A DNA stretch of 64,000 nt from Anaerococcus ihuae (GCF_928368155.1 NZ_CAKMRU010000003.1:170742-234741); one strand, 5' to 3'. Counted from the first letter of the stretch, positions 49,818-58,614 are shown. Numbers and translations: made by a program. Notes: generated by a model not told the origin, from the letters alone.

Positions 49818-50664
49818 TGTATTTCTCCTTTATCATATAAACCATAATTTCCTCTATACTCACATTTTCCACTTCAAGATTTTGAGGAATTAGTTCTTTT
49901 TTGACCAAACATTCTTTTCCAAATTTATGATTTCTTACTGCAATTATGGAATTTTTATCAAGACTTTCAAATTCTTCTTTTGAAAGAGAAACTAGACCAT
50001 AATCTTCCTTTAATTTATCCTTATTTTCAACAAAAATTAGCTTTCCCCTATGTAAAAAGGCAATTTCATCTGCAATTTTTTCCAAATCTGACAAAATATG
50101 GGATGAAATCATAATGCTTTTGTTTTCATCTTGGATAAATTCTAAAAGTATATCCAAAATATCATCCCTTGCAACAGGATCAAGTCCGCTTGTCGCCTCA
50201 TCCAAAATCAAAAGCTCTGCCTTGTGACTTAAAGCCAAAATCAAAGACAATTTCATCTTCATTCCTCTAGAAAAAGTAGAAATTTTCTTTTTTTCTGGAA
50301 GCTCAAATCTTTTTAAAAGCTTATTAAAAGTTTCTTTTTCCCAAAAATTTCCATAATACATAGAGTGAAATTTTTCAACTTCTTTAATATTAAGCTCTTG
50401 GGGAAAGAAAAAATCTTCAAAAACAAAGGCAATTTTTTTCTTCTCATCTTCTGACAAATCTTCAATTTTTTTGCCAAAAATATAAATTTCACCAGAATCT
50501 TTTTTCATATCGCCCAAAATCAATTTGATTGTAGTAGATTTTCCAGCTCCATTTTCTCCAATATATCCAACAATAGATCCTCTTTTGATATTTAAATCCA
50601 AAGGTCCAAGATAAAAATCATTCAAAGACTTGCTGAGGTTTTTTATTTCTAATATATCATTCAT
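49798..50664 (-). CDS. ABC transporter ATP-binding protein
   Basis: A 288-residue ATPase. The ATG at 50664 has a GGAGGAAGA site and gives the usual start MNDILEIKNLSKSLNDFYLGPLDLNIKRG. Walker A is GYIGENGAGKSTTIKLILG near residue 35, the signature is STFSRGMKMKLSLILALSHK near 128 and Walker B is AELLILDEATSGLDP near 150. The C-terminal 70 residues are an extension common in drug or peptide exporters. It overlaps the GntR gene by eight bases and the permease by 20. Confidence 0.9.
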   Translation of the reverse strand: MNDILEIKNLSKSLNDFYLGPLDLNIKRGSIVGYIGENGAGKSTTIKLILGDMKKDSGEIYIFGKKIEDLSEDEKKKIAFVFEDFFFPQELNIKEVEKFHSMYYGNFWEKETFNKLLKRFELPEKKKISTFSRGMKMKLSLILALSHKAELLILDEATSGLDPVARDDILDILLEFIQDENKSIMISSHILSDLEKIADEIAFLHRGKLIFVENKDKLKEDYGLVSLSKEEFESLDKNSIIAVRNHKFGKECLVKKELIPQNLEVENVSIEEIMVYMIKEKYNESLDI

Positions 50665-51034
50665 CTTCTTCCTCCAATATATCCATAAGAGAAATAATTT
50701 CTTTTTTTGAAATTCCTGCAAGTTTAGACAATTTGATAATTTCTTTTAGATGATCTTCGATTTTTATAGAAAATTTTTCTCTTATTAATTCTGGATTTTG
50801 ATCTTTTACAAAATTTCCTTTTCCAGGAACAGAATTAATAAGTCCATCTTTTTCAAGTTCATCATAAGCCCTTTTCGTTGTAGCTACACTAACTCTTAGC
50901 TCTTTTGCCAAAAGTCTAATAGAAGGAAGGGCTTTGTCTTTTTCTATCTCATCATTTAAAATTGCATCTCTTATTTGATTTTTAATTTGTAAATATATGG
51001 GATCTTTACTCGAGTATTTGATCTTAATATCCAT
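50657..51034 (-). CDS. GntR-family regulator, YtrA subfamily
   Basis: A 125-residue regulator of YtrA length: a GntR winged helix (YLQIKNQIRDAILNDEIEKDKALPSIRLLAKELRVSVATTKRAYDELEKDGLINSVPGKGNFV) with only a short C-terminal dimerisation tail (KLSKLAGISKKEIISLMDILEEE). It represses the downstream ABC operon and itself. A palindrome ACTGTT-N13-AACAGT lies over the -10 box of its promoter, the natural operator. Confidence 0.9.
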   Translation of the reverse strand: MDIKIKYSSKDPIYLQIKNQIRDAILNDEIEKDKALPSIRLLAKELRVSVATTKRAYDELEKDGLINSVPGKGNFVKDQNPELIREKFSIKIEDHLKEIIKLSKLAGISKKEIISLMDILEEEDE

Positions 51035-51045
51035 TTATTCCTCCT

Positions 51046-51083
51046 ACTGTTCATAGTGTACCTTAACAGTTGAAAAGTGTCAA
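51046..51083 (-). promoter_or_regulatory. Promoter and operator of the GntR-ABC operon
   Basis: TTGACA (minus strand, 51078-51083), 17 bases and TACACT (51055-51060). The inverted repeat ACTGTT-N13-AACAGT (51046-51070) spans the -10 box and part of the spacer, where a bound YtrA-type repressor would block polymerase. Confidence 0.75.
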
Positions 51084-51095
51084 GATATACTTTAT

Positions 51096-51126
51096 AAAAA
51101 AATAAAAGAGCAAAATGCTCTTTTAT
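51096..51126 (-). terminator. Terminator of the asr operon
   Basis: On the minus strand TAAAAGAGC / GCTCTTTTA with a five-base loop is followed by a T-run, 80 bases after the ferritin-like gene. Confidence 0.7.
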
Positions 51127-51208
51127 TAAAACTCATTTACCTTTATTAAAAAATTAATTTTTTTAGATTTTTAAAATATAAAATCTAGAAAAACTTTACT
51201 TTTGATAA

Positions 51209-51679
51209 TTATTTTATAAAATCATTGTACCATTGGTGAATTAATTTGATGTGGCCTCTTTCTTCTGCCTCTACTCTATCAATTAATTCTGGTTCAAAAT
51301 CTGGAACTATTGTTCTTACTTCTTTAATAAAAAGAATTGTATCTTTTTCAATTCCTATAGAAAATCTATAGATATCTATTGGATCATCTCCAACATTTGA
51401 TGAGTCAAAATTAAATATTTGATCTATCATTGATTGAATATAAGCCTTGTACTCATCATCATATTCCTTATCAATTTCTTGGTTTTTGTCTATTTTTTCA
51501 GACAAACTTTTGTAAAGTGCCTCATGGTGAGTTTCTTGCTCAGCTAAAAATTCAAAAAATTCTTTGTTTTTTTTATCATCTGAGAATTTTCTTGCCATTT
51601 CTTCATAAAATTTTTGACCATTTTGTTCTAATTTTACTAGGGTTTCTAGTAAATCTTTTGGTTGAAATTGTGATCTCAT
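51209..51679 (-). CDS. Ferritin-like di-iron protein (rubrerythrin domain)
   Basis: A 156-residue four-helix ferritin-like protein without a rubredoxin module. Glutamate and ExxH metal ligands are visible in LVKLEQNGQKFYEEMA near residue 18, FLAEQETHHEALYKSL near 50 and VEAEERGHIKLIHQW near 138. It lies nine bases after asrC and shares its transcript. It may protect the oxygen-sensitive sulfite reductase or reduce peroxide. The link to sulfite reduction is by context. Confidence 0.8.
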   Translation of the reverse strand: MRSQFQPKDLLETLVKLEQNGQKFYEEMARKFSDDKKNKEFFEFLAEQETHHEALYKSLSEKIDKNQEIDKEYDDEYKAYIQSMIDQIFNFDSSNVGDDPIDIYRFSIGIEKDTILFIKEVRTIVPDFEPELIDRVEAEERGHIKLIHQWYNDFIK

Positions 51680-51688
51680 ATAAGCTCC

Positions 51689-52714
51689 TTATTTTACAGT
51701 TTTATGATCTTCTACTTTCATTACATTTATTGAAGATCTATATTCTTTTTCTGTCCAATTTATTCTGTCTGCTATTAGGCATTCTGGATTTAAGTCGACA
51801 TCTTTTAACATCATTTTTTTGAAAGTTGGAAAACCTACTCTGTCTATTAAATGTCCACCGTGCATGTAAACTGGTTTGTTATCTAAAACATAGGCTGAGA
51901 AATCTTTCCAATTTTTCATCATTTGGATTACTGTATCTTCATCCATCCATCTTGCGAACATTTGACCCATTCTTGGATATTGCTTTCCAGTTCTTCCACC
52001 AATTATTACATTCCACATTTGTCTATCTGGTCTTCTCCATGCAGAATTTGGGCATCTTGTTACACATTCTCCACAACCAACACAACAACATGGATCTTTA
52101 TCAACTTTTCCTTGATCGTTTAGTGATAAAACTCTTGTTGCAACAGCCTTACACCTATCAACGCAAGCTCCACATCCTATACAACGATCTATATCATAGA
52201 TTGGTTTTGTTACTCCAATAAATCCAAAGTCTGTAAAATGTGCTTTTACACAGTCATTCGGACACCCTGTTACTGCGACTTTTATCTGATAAGGTGATTC
52301 ATAAATTATCTTTTCTAATTTATCTGCAAGTCTTTGAGTATTTTGAGCAGCCTTTATACAATGTCTTCCACCAATGCACGCCATAATATTTCTTGGTCCT
52401 ATGTATGGGTATCCTTCATCATTGTATACAATTTCTACATCACGACTACCTTCAATTTCTTCTATATATGGTCTTATAATTTCATTTACTTTTGGTATAT
52501 CTTCATATTTTATTCCTGTTATGTTGAAAGTTTGTCTTGTACCAAAATGGAAGTTTCCATCTCCATATTTTTGGCAAATCATTTGTACCATTTCTAACCA
52601 TTTTGCATCTACCAAAGCTCCAGGAGATCTTAATTGTAGTAAAAATTCTCCAGGGATTTTGGATTGACGATAACAATTATTTCTAACTTTTGCTACATCT
52701 ATATCTAATGTCAT
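51689..52714 (-). CDS. asrC: Anaerobic sulfite reductase subunit C (siroheme)
   Basis: A 341-residue catalytic subunit, near the 337 of Salmonella AsrC. The siroheme-[4Fe4S] binding cysteines appear in MACIGGRHCIKAAQNTQ near residue 112 and KVAVTGCPNDCVKAHFTDFGF near 150. A ferredoxin insert with two clusters follows (CIGCGACVDRCKAV and CCCVGCGECVTRCPNSAWRR near 178-225). It reduces sulfite to sulfide with six electrons. Siroheme demand gives a possible link to the cbiK gene of this window. Confidence 0.95.
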   Translation of the reverse strand: MTLDIDVAKVRNNCYRQSKIPGEFLLQLRSPGALVDAKWLEMVQMICQKYGDGNFHFGTRQTFNITGIKYEDIPKVNEIIRPYIEEIEGSRDVEIVYNDEGYPYIGPRNIMACIGGRHCIKAAQNTQRLADKLEKIIYESPYQIKVAVTGCPNDCVKAHFTDFGFIGVTKPIYDIDRCIGCGACVDRCKAVATRVLSLNDQGKVDKDPCCCVGCGECVTRCPNSAWRRPDRQMWNVIIGGRTGKQYPRMGQMFARWMDEDTVIQMMKNWKDFSAYVLDNKPVYMHGGHLIDRVGFPTFKKMMLKDVDLNPECLIADRINWTEKEYRSSINVMKVEDHKTVK

Positions 52715-52723
52715 ATTATCTCC

Positions 52724-53557
52724 TTAATCTAGTAAGTCTTTTGCAACTGTATATGGGAAAACTGGTCCATCAAGACATACATAAGTTTCATTTATCCTAC
52801 AATGCCCACATTTTCCAACTGCACAAGACATTTTTCTTTCGAAACTTGTCCAAATCTTATCTTCTGTAACGCCTTCTTTTATCAAGGCAAGTGATGTAAA
52901 TTTCATCATAATTGGAGGACCTACCATTACAACCGCATAATTATCTTCAAAAGATTTTATAGGTAAATCTGGTATAAAGGCTGTAACCATTCCTTTTTTA
53001 AATCCTTCTTTTTCTTCATTGTCCAATGAATAAACAGCACTAATTTTTTCTTGATTTTTCCAATCATCCAAATTTTCTTTAAATAAAACAGAATCATGAT
53101 TTTTAAATCCTAAAATCAAATGTAGGTTTTCAAATTCACTTGGATTTTCCTTTATGTATTCTATCAATCCTTTTACAGGGCTTACTCCTGTTCCCCCTGC
53201 AACTACTACTACATTTTTTCCTTTTAATTTTTCAATTGGCCATCCATTTCCATAAGGTCCTCTTAGAAAAATATTATCTCCAGGAGTTGATTCAAAAAGT
53301 TTTGATGTCACTTCCCCAACATTTCTTATGGTCATTTCAACAAATCCTTCTCCCATTCCTGAAACAGAAATTGGAGCTTCTCCTATTTTTGCAAGTGAAA
53401 CTTGCAAGAATTGTCCAGGCTTAACTTCTTTGTCAAAGGCAACTTTGAAAGTCCATTCAGTTTTTGTGTGTTTTTTGATATCCAAAATTTCATAAGATTT
53501 TGGTAAAACATAATTTAAATAATCATTATTAGATCTTTTTATTTCATTTTTTTCCAT
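52724..53557 (-). CDS. asrB: Anaerobic sulfite reductase subunit B (flavoprotein)
   Basis: A 277-residue FAD- and NAD-binding electron-transfer subunit of ferredoxin reductase type. The FAD segment FLRGPYGNGWPIEKLKGKNVVVVAGGTGVSPVKGLI is near residue 95, and the C-terminal CAVGKCGHCRINETYVCLDGPVFPY carries the [2Fe-2S] cysteines. It passes electrons from NADH to AsrA and AsrC. It overlaps asrA by one base and precedes asrC by nine. Confidence 0.95.
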   Translation of the reverse strand: MEKNEIKRSNNDYLNYVLPKSYEILDIKKHTKTEWTFKVAFDKEVKPGQFLQVSLAKIGEAPISVSGMGEGFVEMTIRNVGEVTSKLFESTPGDNIFLRGPYGNGWPIEKLKGKNVVVVAGGTGVSPVKGLIEYIKENPSEFENLHLILGFKNHDSVLFKENLDDWKNQEKISAVYSLDNEEKEGFKKGMVTAFIPDLPIKSFEDNYAVVMVGPPIMMKFTSLALIKEGVTEDKIWTSFERKMSCAVGKCGHCRINETYVCLDGPVFPYTVAKDLLD

Positions 53558-54597
53558 TATTTTACCTCACTTCTAATTTTCTCAAGTTCTTTATTAACCT
53601 TATTTATTGTTTCTGGATAAGAAATTAATTGTGGACAATGAGCTGAACATCTTCCGCAACCTACACACATTGGACCGTCTTCAAATCTTTTGTTGTGAGC
53701 ATAAATTTTGTGCATAATTTTATATCTATATCTTTCTTTGATTTGATTTCTAAAATGTCCACCGCCAGCTACTAAATCAAAATCTTTTGTCATACAAGAC
53801 GCGTTTGTTCTTCTTCTTTCACCGACACGTCTGTTAAGAGTGTATGTGATATCTTTTGTTGTAAAGCAAGTACAAGTTGAACAAGAAGTTGTACAAGATC
53901 CACATCCTATACATCTTGAATTGTATTCTTTCCAAATATCTGAATTTGCAATTTTATTTGCTTGTTCGTTGTCTTTTATCTCTGGAAAATTTACCTTTAA
54001 TTTATTTTCTTGTGGGAATTTCAAATCAAATTCTTCGTTTGAAAATTTTGATAGATCCAAATCATCTTCTGTTTTTACTTTTATAGATCCGTCATCATTA
54101 AATCTAAACGCATATGTAAAATTATCTGTTTTATTTGCATCACATGATACACAAAAACAATTTCTATCAAGGTCTTCTTGGCATTCCAAAAGAGCATAGT
54201 GAACCTTATTTTTTCTTCTTAAATAAAACATATCTTCAAAAGGTCCATTTTTTATAAACATATCATCTAAATATTTTAAAGCATTTATATCACAAGCCCT
54301 TGCAAAAACCAAAACATCTTTTTTGTATGGATTTTTGGTTTCTGTATAATCGTCCTCAGTAAAATAAAATAAATTTTCTGTCATTGGAAGTAGAGCTTCC
54401 TTGGCTGAATATGTGGATTTTTCTTTGTATTCAAGTTCATCAAAACTTTTTATATTTTCATACATAATTGTATCCATATCACAATATCTTCCGCCTCTTG
54501 TGATTCTTTTTGGGGCAAAAATTGTGTATTTGGATTTTAGGATTTCAAATAAATCCCCGGCCTCATCCTTTTTTATCAGATAATCTTTATAAGCCAT
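53557..54597 (-). CDS. asrA: Anaerobic sulfite reductase subunit A (ferredoxin-like)
   Basis: A 346-residue iron-sulfur subunit, matching the 347 of the Salmonella protein. The ATG at 54597 with AGGAGG in front is chosen over one 51 bases upstream. Two C-terminal ferredoxin-like clusters are seen, CIGCGSCTTSCSTCTCF near residue 245 and CVGCGRCSAHCPQ near 320, and a CFCVSCDANKTD segment lies near 150. It is the first gene of asrABC, behind a palindrome that may bind a redox regulator. Confidence 0.94.
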   Translation of the reverse strand: MAYKDYLIKKDEAGDLFEILKSKYTIFAPKRITRGGRYCDMDTIMYENIKSFDELEYKEKSTYSAKEALLPMTENLFYFTEDDYTETKNPYKKDVLVFARACDINALKYLDDMFIKNGPFEDMFYLRRKNKVHYALLECQEDLDRNCFCVSCDANKTDNFTYAFRFNDDGSIKVKTEDDLDLSKFSNEEFDLKFPQENKLKVNFPEIKDNEQANKIANSDIWKEYNSRCIGCGSCTTSCSTCTCFTTKDITYTLNRRVGERRRTNASCMTKDFDLVAGGGHFRNQIKERYRYKIMHKIYAHNKRFEDGPMCVGCGRCSAHCPQLISYPETINKVNKELEKIRSEVK

Positions 54598-54621
54598 ATA
54601 TCCTCCTAATTTTTTGAATAA

Positions 54622-54638
54622 TTGATAAGTTTTATCAA
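54622..54638. promoter_or_regulatory. Palindrome upstream of asrA
   Basis: The perfect 17-base palindrome TTGATAAGTTTTATCAA has seven-base arms and a three-base centre. It lies 15 bases before the asrA ribosome-binding site. It resembles Crp/Fnr-like or Rex-like operators but matches neither spacing exactly. A redox or sulfite regulator is a reasonable guess. Confidence 0.5.
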
Positions 54639-54796
54639 ATTTATTCATAATTTAAAAAAACTTGCAGCTTGGCTACAAATTTTTTTACTATAATATAAAT
54701 TTCTTCATTTTTAATATATCATTAAATTTTAAAAATTTAAAGTGTTTTCCTAATAAAATTTAATTTATAATTATTTATTTTTTTATATTTTTCAAA

Positions 54797-54827
54797 TAAA
54801 AAAAGCCTGGTTAAAACCAAGCTAATT
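54797..54827 (-). terminator. Terminator after the SH3 lipoprotein
   Basis: On the minus strand AGCTTGGTT / AACCAGGCT is followed by TTTTTTT, directly after the stop codon. Confidence 0.75.
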
Positions 54828-54828
54828 T

Positions 54829-55287
54829 TTATTGAACATCTTCTAAAAGTTCTGTCAAAATATATCCTTCATATTCACCGTAGCTTACTTTTGACCATTC
54901 GCCTACAATTTCTGATCTTTCGATTTGGGTGCCTGGTTGGATTGTTGCTACTATTTCTGAATCCGTATTCATTTCTCTTCTTATATTTGAAATATCTCCT
55001 ACTGTAAATATTCCGTAGGCTTCTTGTGGATTTTCTTGTGTATTTTTATTTTCTGTTGTACTATTATTTTCTTTTGTGTCTTTTTTGTTATCTTCTTTTT
55101 TTTCAACAGTTTTTAGACTTGCATTTGACGCGTTATCATTTGATTTTTTTTCTTTGATATCTATTTTTGTTGATACTGGGTTTGATTGTTTGTTTTCTTC
55201 AGGATGCCTTTGGGAGATGTATTCTTCCTTTGAACAAGCTGAAAGTCCAAGAGATAGAGCCAATATTAATAAAATTTTCTTTTTCAT
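54829..55287 (-). CDS. Lipoprotein with SH3 domain
   Basis: A 152-residue protein. MKKKILLILALSLGLSACSKEE is a lipoprotein signal peptide with LSAC lipobox, so it is anchored outside the membrane. A low-complexity linker rich in N, K, E and T spans about residues 25-90. The C-terminal 60 residues form a bacterial SH3 domain (YGIFTVGDISNIRREMNTDSEIVATIQPGTQIE and EWSKVSYGEYEGYILTELLE), which usually binds peptidoglycan. It follows the BY-kinase-like gene by nine bases in a three-gene unit. Confidence 0.85.
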   Translation of the reverse strand: MKKKILLILALSLGLSACSKEEYISQRHPEENKQSNPVSTKIDIKEKKSNDNASNASLKTVEKKEDNKKDTKENNSTTENKNTQENPQEAYGIFTVGDISNIRREMNTDSEIVATIQPGTQIERSEIVGEWSKVSYGEYEGYILTELLEDVQ

Positions 55288-55296
55288 TTTTTCTCC

Positions 55297-55902
55297 TTAA
55301 TTATCTGTTGTTATAATTCCAGAAATTTGTGCGTTTACATTTTCAAGCTTTCTTAATGATCCATTTAGTTTCTTCTTCCTAAAATCTTTTTTTCCTGCAA
55401 AAACTATAACTGAATCGCAAAGGCTTGGATAAAAATTTGCATCATCGTATTTTTCATTACAAGCTGTATCCAAAAGTATAAAATCATATTTTTCTTTTAA
55501 TGAATCAAAAATCGCATTTATCCTGTCATAGGATAATACGTTTTGCCCATCTTCTTTTTTACTTGGGGCAAGAATTAAATCAAGATTTTTTTGAAAATGG
55601 TCTTTTACTATAAAATTTTCATAGGGTTTTTCTTTTTCTAAAATATCATAAAATCCCCTATCAAAATCTATATCACACAATTCTCCCATCCTAGGATTTC
55701 TAAAATCAGCTTCGACAATTATTACCTTATAATTATCTTTTGCCAAAGTTCTAGCCAAATTTAGTATCAATGAAGCCTTATTTACCTTCTCATTTGATGA
55801 TACAAATTGAACTAGAGAATTTTTATGGCTAATTTTTAAAAAATTATTTTTTAAGGATATAAAAGATTTTTCAATCTCTTCTTTTTTGTTTTTATTAAAC
55901 AT
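55297..55902 (-). CDS. BY-kinase-like (CpsD/CapB) ATPase with altered P-loop
   Basis: A 201-residue MinD/ParA-fold protein of the CpsD type. The Walker A' motif IIVEADFRNPRMG near residue 62 and Walker B FILLDT near 144 are present, and FDRGFYDIL fits the family. The P-loop reads SSNEKVNKASLILNLA where CpsD has SxxxxEGKSTxxxNLA, so the lysine is kept but the GKS/T is altered. There is no C-terminal tyrosine cluster. It may bind nucleotide weakly or act as an activator. It overlaps the Wzz-like gene by eight bases. Confidence 0.72.
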   Translation of the reverse strand: MFNKNKKEEIEKSFISLKNNFLKISHKNSLVQFVSSNEKVNKASLILNLARTLAKDNYKVIIVEADFRNPRMGELCDIDFDRGFYDILEKEKPYENFIVKDHFQKNLDLILAPSKKEDGQNVLSYDRINAIFDSLKEKYDFILLDTACNEKYDDANFYPSLCDSVIVFAGKKDFRKKKLNGSLRKLENVNAQISGIITTDN

Positions 55903-56785
55903 TCAAATCACCATCATCATATTTTGGCATATCTGCAATTATTGTATAGTCCTTATCATTTTCCTTATTTTGATAAGTTCTAAAATCATCATCTATATCT
56001 TCATCTTCTTCAATGCTGTCAACATATTTAAAAGATTGGTCGTAATCTATTTCTTCTGCTGATTCTTCATCAATAACATTTTCATCTTCATTTACAAATT
56101 CTTGATTTTCTATTTTGTGATCTTCATCCTCGTAAAAACTTTGATCAAAAGAATCATATTCATAATTTTCTTCTTCGTCTTCGTCTTTAAAAACTACTTT
56201 TCTTATCTCTTTTTCTTCAACTATTTCCTCTTCATTAATTTTTGAATTTCTAATAGTTAAAGCCAAAGATCCAAAAATCATATAAGTTAAAAATCCTGCA
56301 AGTCCCACTTTAAAAGAGTCTTTTTCATTATTTTTCAAAAGACTTCCATTTGGATAAGCGTGGTCGATTACAACGGCATCAGCCTTGTAAAGTTCATTTA
56401 TAACTGAAACTGTAATTTCTGCATATTCATCTGCTATATCTTCAGCCCTAAGTTTTATAGAATCTTCTACATTAATATTTAAAATATGGGTGTTTGGAAT
56501 TGCTTGAATTTGCATTTTTTTATCAAGCTCGCTTGCTTCCATATCAAGTTTCAAATTTTCTATAACTCTTTTTTTGATTGCATTTGAATTTACAGTTTCT
56601 GCATAGGTGTAGGCGGTTTTATCATCTTCTTTTATTTTTTCATTTGAAGTTGTAAGAATTTTCGCCTGTGCTGTATATTTTTTAAAACCTAATTTACCAG
56701 ACAAAAAATAAAACCCTATTCCTAAAATTAATCCAAAAACCAAAGCTTTTGGGATTATACTAAAAATTGTTTGTCTTTTTTTCAT
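55895..56785 (-). CDS. Wzz/CpsC-like chain-length protein with long acidic tail
   Basis: A 296-residue membrane protein. Two membrane helices (about residues 12-28 and 163-180) enclose an extracellular domain of about 130 residues, with a proline-containing segment (DHAYPNGSLLKN) before the second helix, as in CpsC/Wzz co-polymerases. Unusually, the cytoplasmic C-terminus of about 115 residues is very acidic and low-complexity (many E, D, Y). It may replace the tyrosine region of the kinase partner or bind cations. No polysaccharide synthesis genes lie near. It heads the unit Wzz-like, ATPase, SH3 lipoprotein. Confidence 0.7.
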   Translation of the reverse strand: MKKRQTIFSIIPKALVFGLILGIGFYFLSGKLGFKKYTAQAKILTTSNEKIKEDDKTAYTYAETVNSNAIKKRVIENLKLDMEASELDKKMQIQAIPNTHILNINVEDSIKLRAEDIADEYAEITVSVINELYKADAVVIDHAYPNGSLLKNNEKDSFKVGLAGFLTYMIFGSLALTIRNSKINEEEIVEEKEIRKVVFKDEDEEENYEYDSFDQSFYEDEDHKIENQEFVNEDENVIDEESAEEIDYDQSFKYVDSIEEDEDIDDDFRTYQNKENDKDYTIIADMPKYDDGDLNV

Positions 56786-56885
56786 TATCTCCTCCGAAAT
56801 TTTTATATCTTTTATTTATAAATTCTTAAAATCTCTTATTCTAATTTTACACTATAAGGATAATTTTTTAAAGTTTTGGGCATTT

Positions 56886-56908
56886 AAAAAGACGGAATAA
56901 TCCGCCTT
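56886..56908 (-). terminator. Terminator after uppP
   Basis: On the minus strand GGCGGA / TCCGTC with a four-base loop is followed by TTTTT. Confidence 0.7.
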
Positions 56909-56923
56909 ATAATACTAAAAATA

Positions 56924-57808
56924 TTATTTAATTATTAGAAAATATAAAAATACAATAACTGAAAGAACAATTCTATATTTTCCAAAAATTATAAAGTCGT
57001 TTTTTTGTACGTAGGAAATAAATTTCTTTATTACTATATAAGCAACGATAAAGCTTAAAATCATTCCTATAATAATTAAAATCCATTCATATCCTGAAAA
57101 TCCTGATACATTTTTTACAACTTTTAAAAGTGTGGCTCCAAGCATGGTTGGAATTGCCAAAAAGAATGAAAATTCTGCACTAGCTGATCTTGAAAGTCCC
57201 AAAATCATTGCACCAATTATTGTTGCAGCTGATCTAGAAGTTCCTGGAATCATTGCAAGAACTTGGAAACAGCCTATAAAAAATGCAGTTTTATAAGAAA
57301 TTAAGGAAAGATTATCGATTCTTTTTTTATTTTCATTTTTATTTTTCTTTTCAATTAAAATTATTCCAATACCCCAAACAAAAAGCATGAGGGCAACAAC
57401 CATTGGATTAAATAAGTAAGCATCAATAATATCATCAAGCAAAAATCCTAAAATTCCTGCAGGAATTACCCCAATAATTACTCTTTTCCAAAGCTCGATT
57501 GTTTCTTTGTGTGGGTGGGTTAACCTGTAATAAACTTTTGATTGGCCATTTAATTTATCGTAATTTTTTGGGAAATATTTTTGAGTTTTTTCTAAATTCC
57601 AAGGATTTAGTTTAGAAAAATACAAAACTACTACTGAAAGTATTGCACCAAGTTGAATTATTACATTAAAGGCATTGGCAAATTTTTCTGGCTCAAGTTT
57701 TACAAACTCATTTACCAAAATAAGGTGGCCTGTTGATGAAACAGGCAAAAATTCTGTTACTCCTTCAACAATTGAAAGAATAAATACTTTTAACAAATCT
57801 AAAATCAT
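56924..57808 (-). CDS. uppP: Undecaprenyl-diphosphate phosphatase (BacA)
   Basis: A 294-residue membrane enzyme. The first signature SIVEGVTEFLPVSSTGHLILV near residue 14 (with conserved E and SSTGH) and the second QVLAMIPGTSRSAATIIGAMILGLSRSASAEFSFFLAIPTM near 188 (PGTSRSA) are the two catalytic motifs. It dephosphorylates undecaprenyl pyrophosphate for reuse in cell-wall synthesis and gives bacitracin tolerance. It overlaps the preceding ttcA gene by four bases. Confidence 0.95.
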   Translation of the reverse strand: MILDLLKVFILSIVEGVTEFLPVSSTGHLILVNEFVKLEPEKFANAFNVIIQLGAILSVVVLYFSKLNPWNLEKTQKYFPKNYDKLNGQSKVYYRLTHPHKETIELWKRVIIGVIPAGILGFLLDDIIDAYLFNPMVVALMLFVWGIGIILIEKKNKNENKKRIDNLSLISYKTAFFIGCFQVLAMIPGTSRSAATIIGAMILGLSRSASAEFSFFLAIPTMLGATLLKVVKNVSGFSGYEWILIIIGMILSFIVAYIVIKKFISYVQKNDFIIFGKYRIVLSVIVFLYFLIIK

Positions 57809-58614
57809 TTTTCAAATTCCTCCATGAACGAATGTTCTTTACCATTTATTTTGTATCCCAAAACCATATCGCAATTTACATTTTCTGCTGATCTTAGGAT
57901 TGATTTTTCTACATTTGGTATATCTTCTTTTAATTCTTCTATAAGATTTTTTATCTTTTTTCTTGTGTAAGACTCGCTTTTTTTTGTAACAGTACAAGCA
58001 CAATTTAAGGCATCAAGTCCTACATAATCACGCCAAGCTATTACATCTTTTTCTTCTATAAAATACATGGGCCTAATTAGCTCCATTTCTTCAAAATTTT
58101 GTGCCATAAGTTTTGGCTTCATTGTTTTATAATTTCCAGCATACAAAACATTCATCAAAGTTGTTTCGATTGCATCGTTCATGTGATGACCCAAGGCAAC
58201 TTTATTACAACCAAGCTCTTTTGCCTTGGCATACAAAAATCCCCTTCTCATTCTTGCACACATATAACAAGGATATTCTCCAGAAATTTTCTCGCTAATT
58301 TCAAAAACATCTGAATCGAAGATTTTGGCTGGAATATTTAAATATTTTAAATTTTTTTCCAATAATTCTCTGTTTTCCTTATCGTATCCCGGATCCATGC
58401 AAATATATTCAACATCAAAATTTACATTTGAATGTTTGTGTAATTCTTCTACAAGTTTTGCAGTCAAAAGCGAATCTTTTCCACCTGAAATCGCACAAGC
58501 AACCTTGTCGCCCTCATTTATCAATTCATATTTTTTTACAGCTTTTACAAATTTTGACCAAAGCTCTTTCCTATATTTTTTTATAATTGATCTTTCAATT
58601 TCTACTAATTCCAT
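57805..58614 (-). CDS. ttcA: tRNA 2-thiocytidine synthetase TtcA-like PP-loop protein
   Basis: A 269-residue PP-loop ATPase. The adenylation motif is VACAISGGKDSLLTAKL near residue 40. The cluster-binding cysteines occur in YPCYMCARMRRGFLYAKA near 115 and ALNCACTVTKK near 205, and GHHMNDAIETTLMN near 140 is typical. It thiolates cytidine 32 of tRNA using a [4Fe-4S] cluster. The TtuA-like subgroup cannot be excluded. It overlaps walJ by one base and uppP by four. Confidence 0.85.
   Translation of the reverse strand: MELVEIERSIIKKYRKELWSKFVKAVKKYELINEGDKVACAISGGKDSLLTAKLVEELHKHSNVNFDVEYICMDPGYDKENRELLEKNLKYLNIPAKIFDSDVFEISEKISGEYPCYMCARMRRGFLYAKAKELGCNKVALGHHMNDAIETTLMNVLYAGNYKTMKPKLMAQNFEEMELIRPMYFIEEKDVIAWRDYVGLDALNCACTVTKKSESYTRKKIKNLIEELKEDIPNVEKSILRSAENVNCDMVLGYKINGKEHSFMEEFEK

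Noticed and set aside
54598..54648. Upstream start for AsrA adding 17 residues
   Set aside because: The downstream ATG has AGGAGG and gives the known AsrA length; the longer version would place the palindrome in coding sequence.
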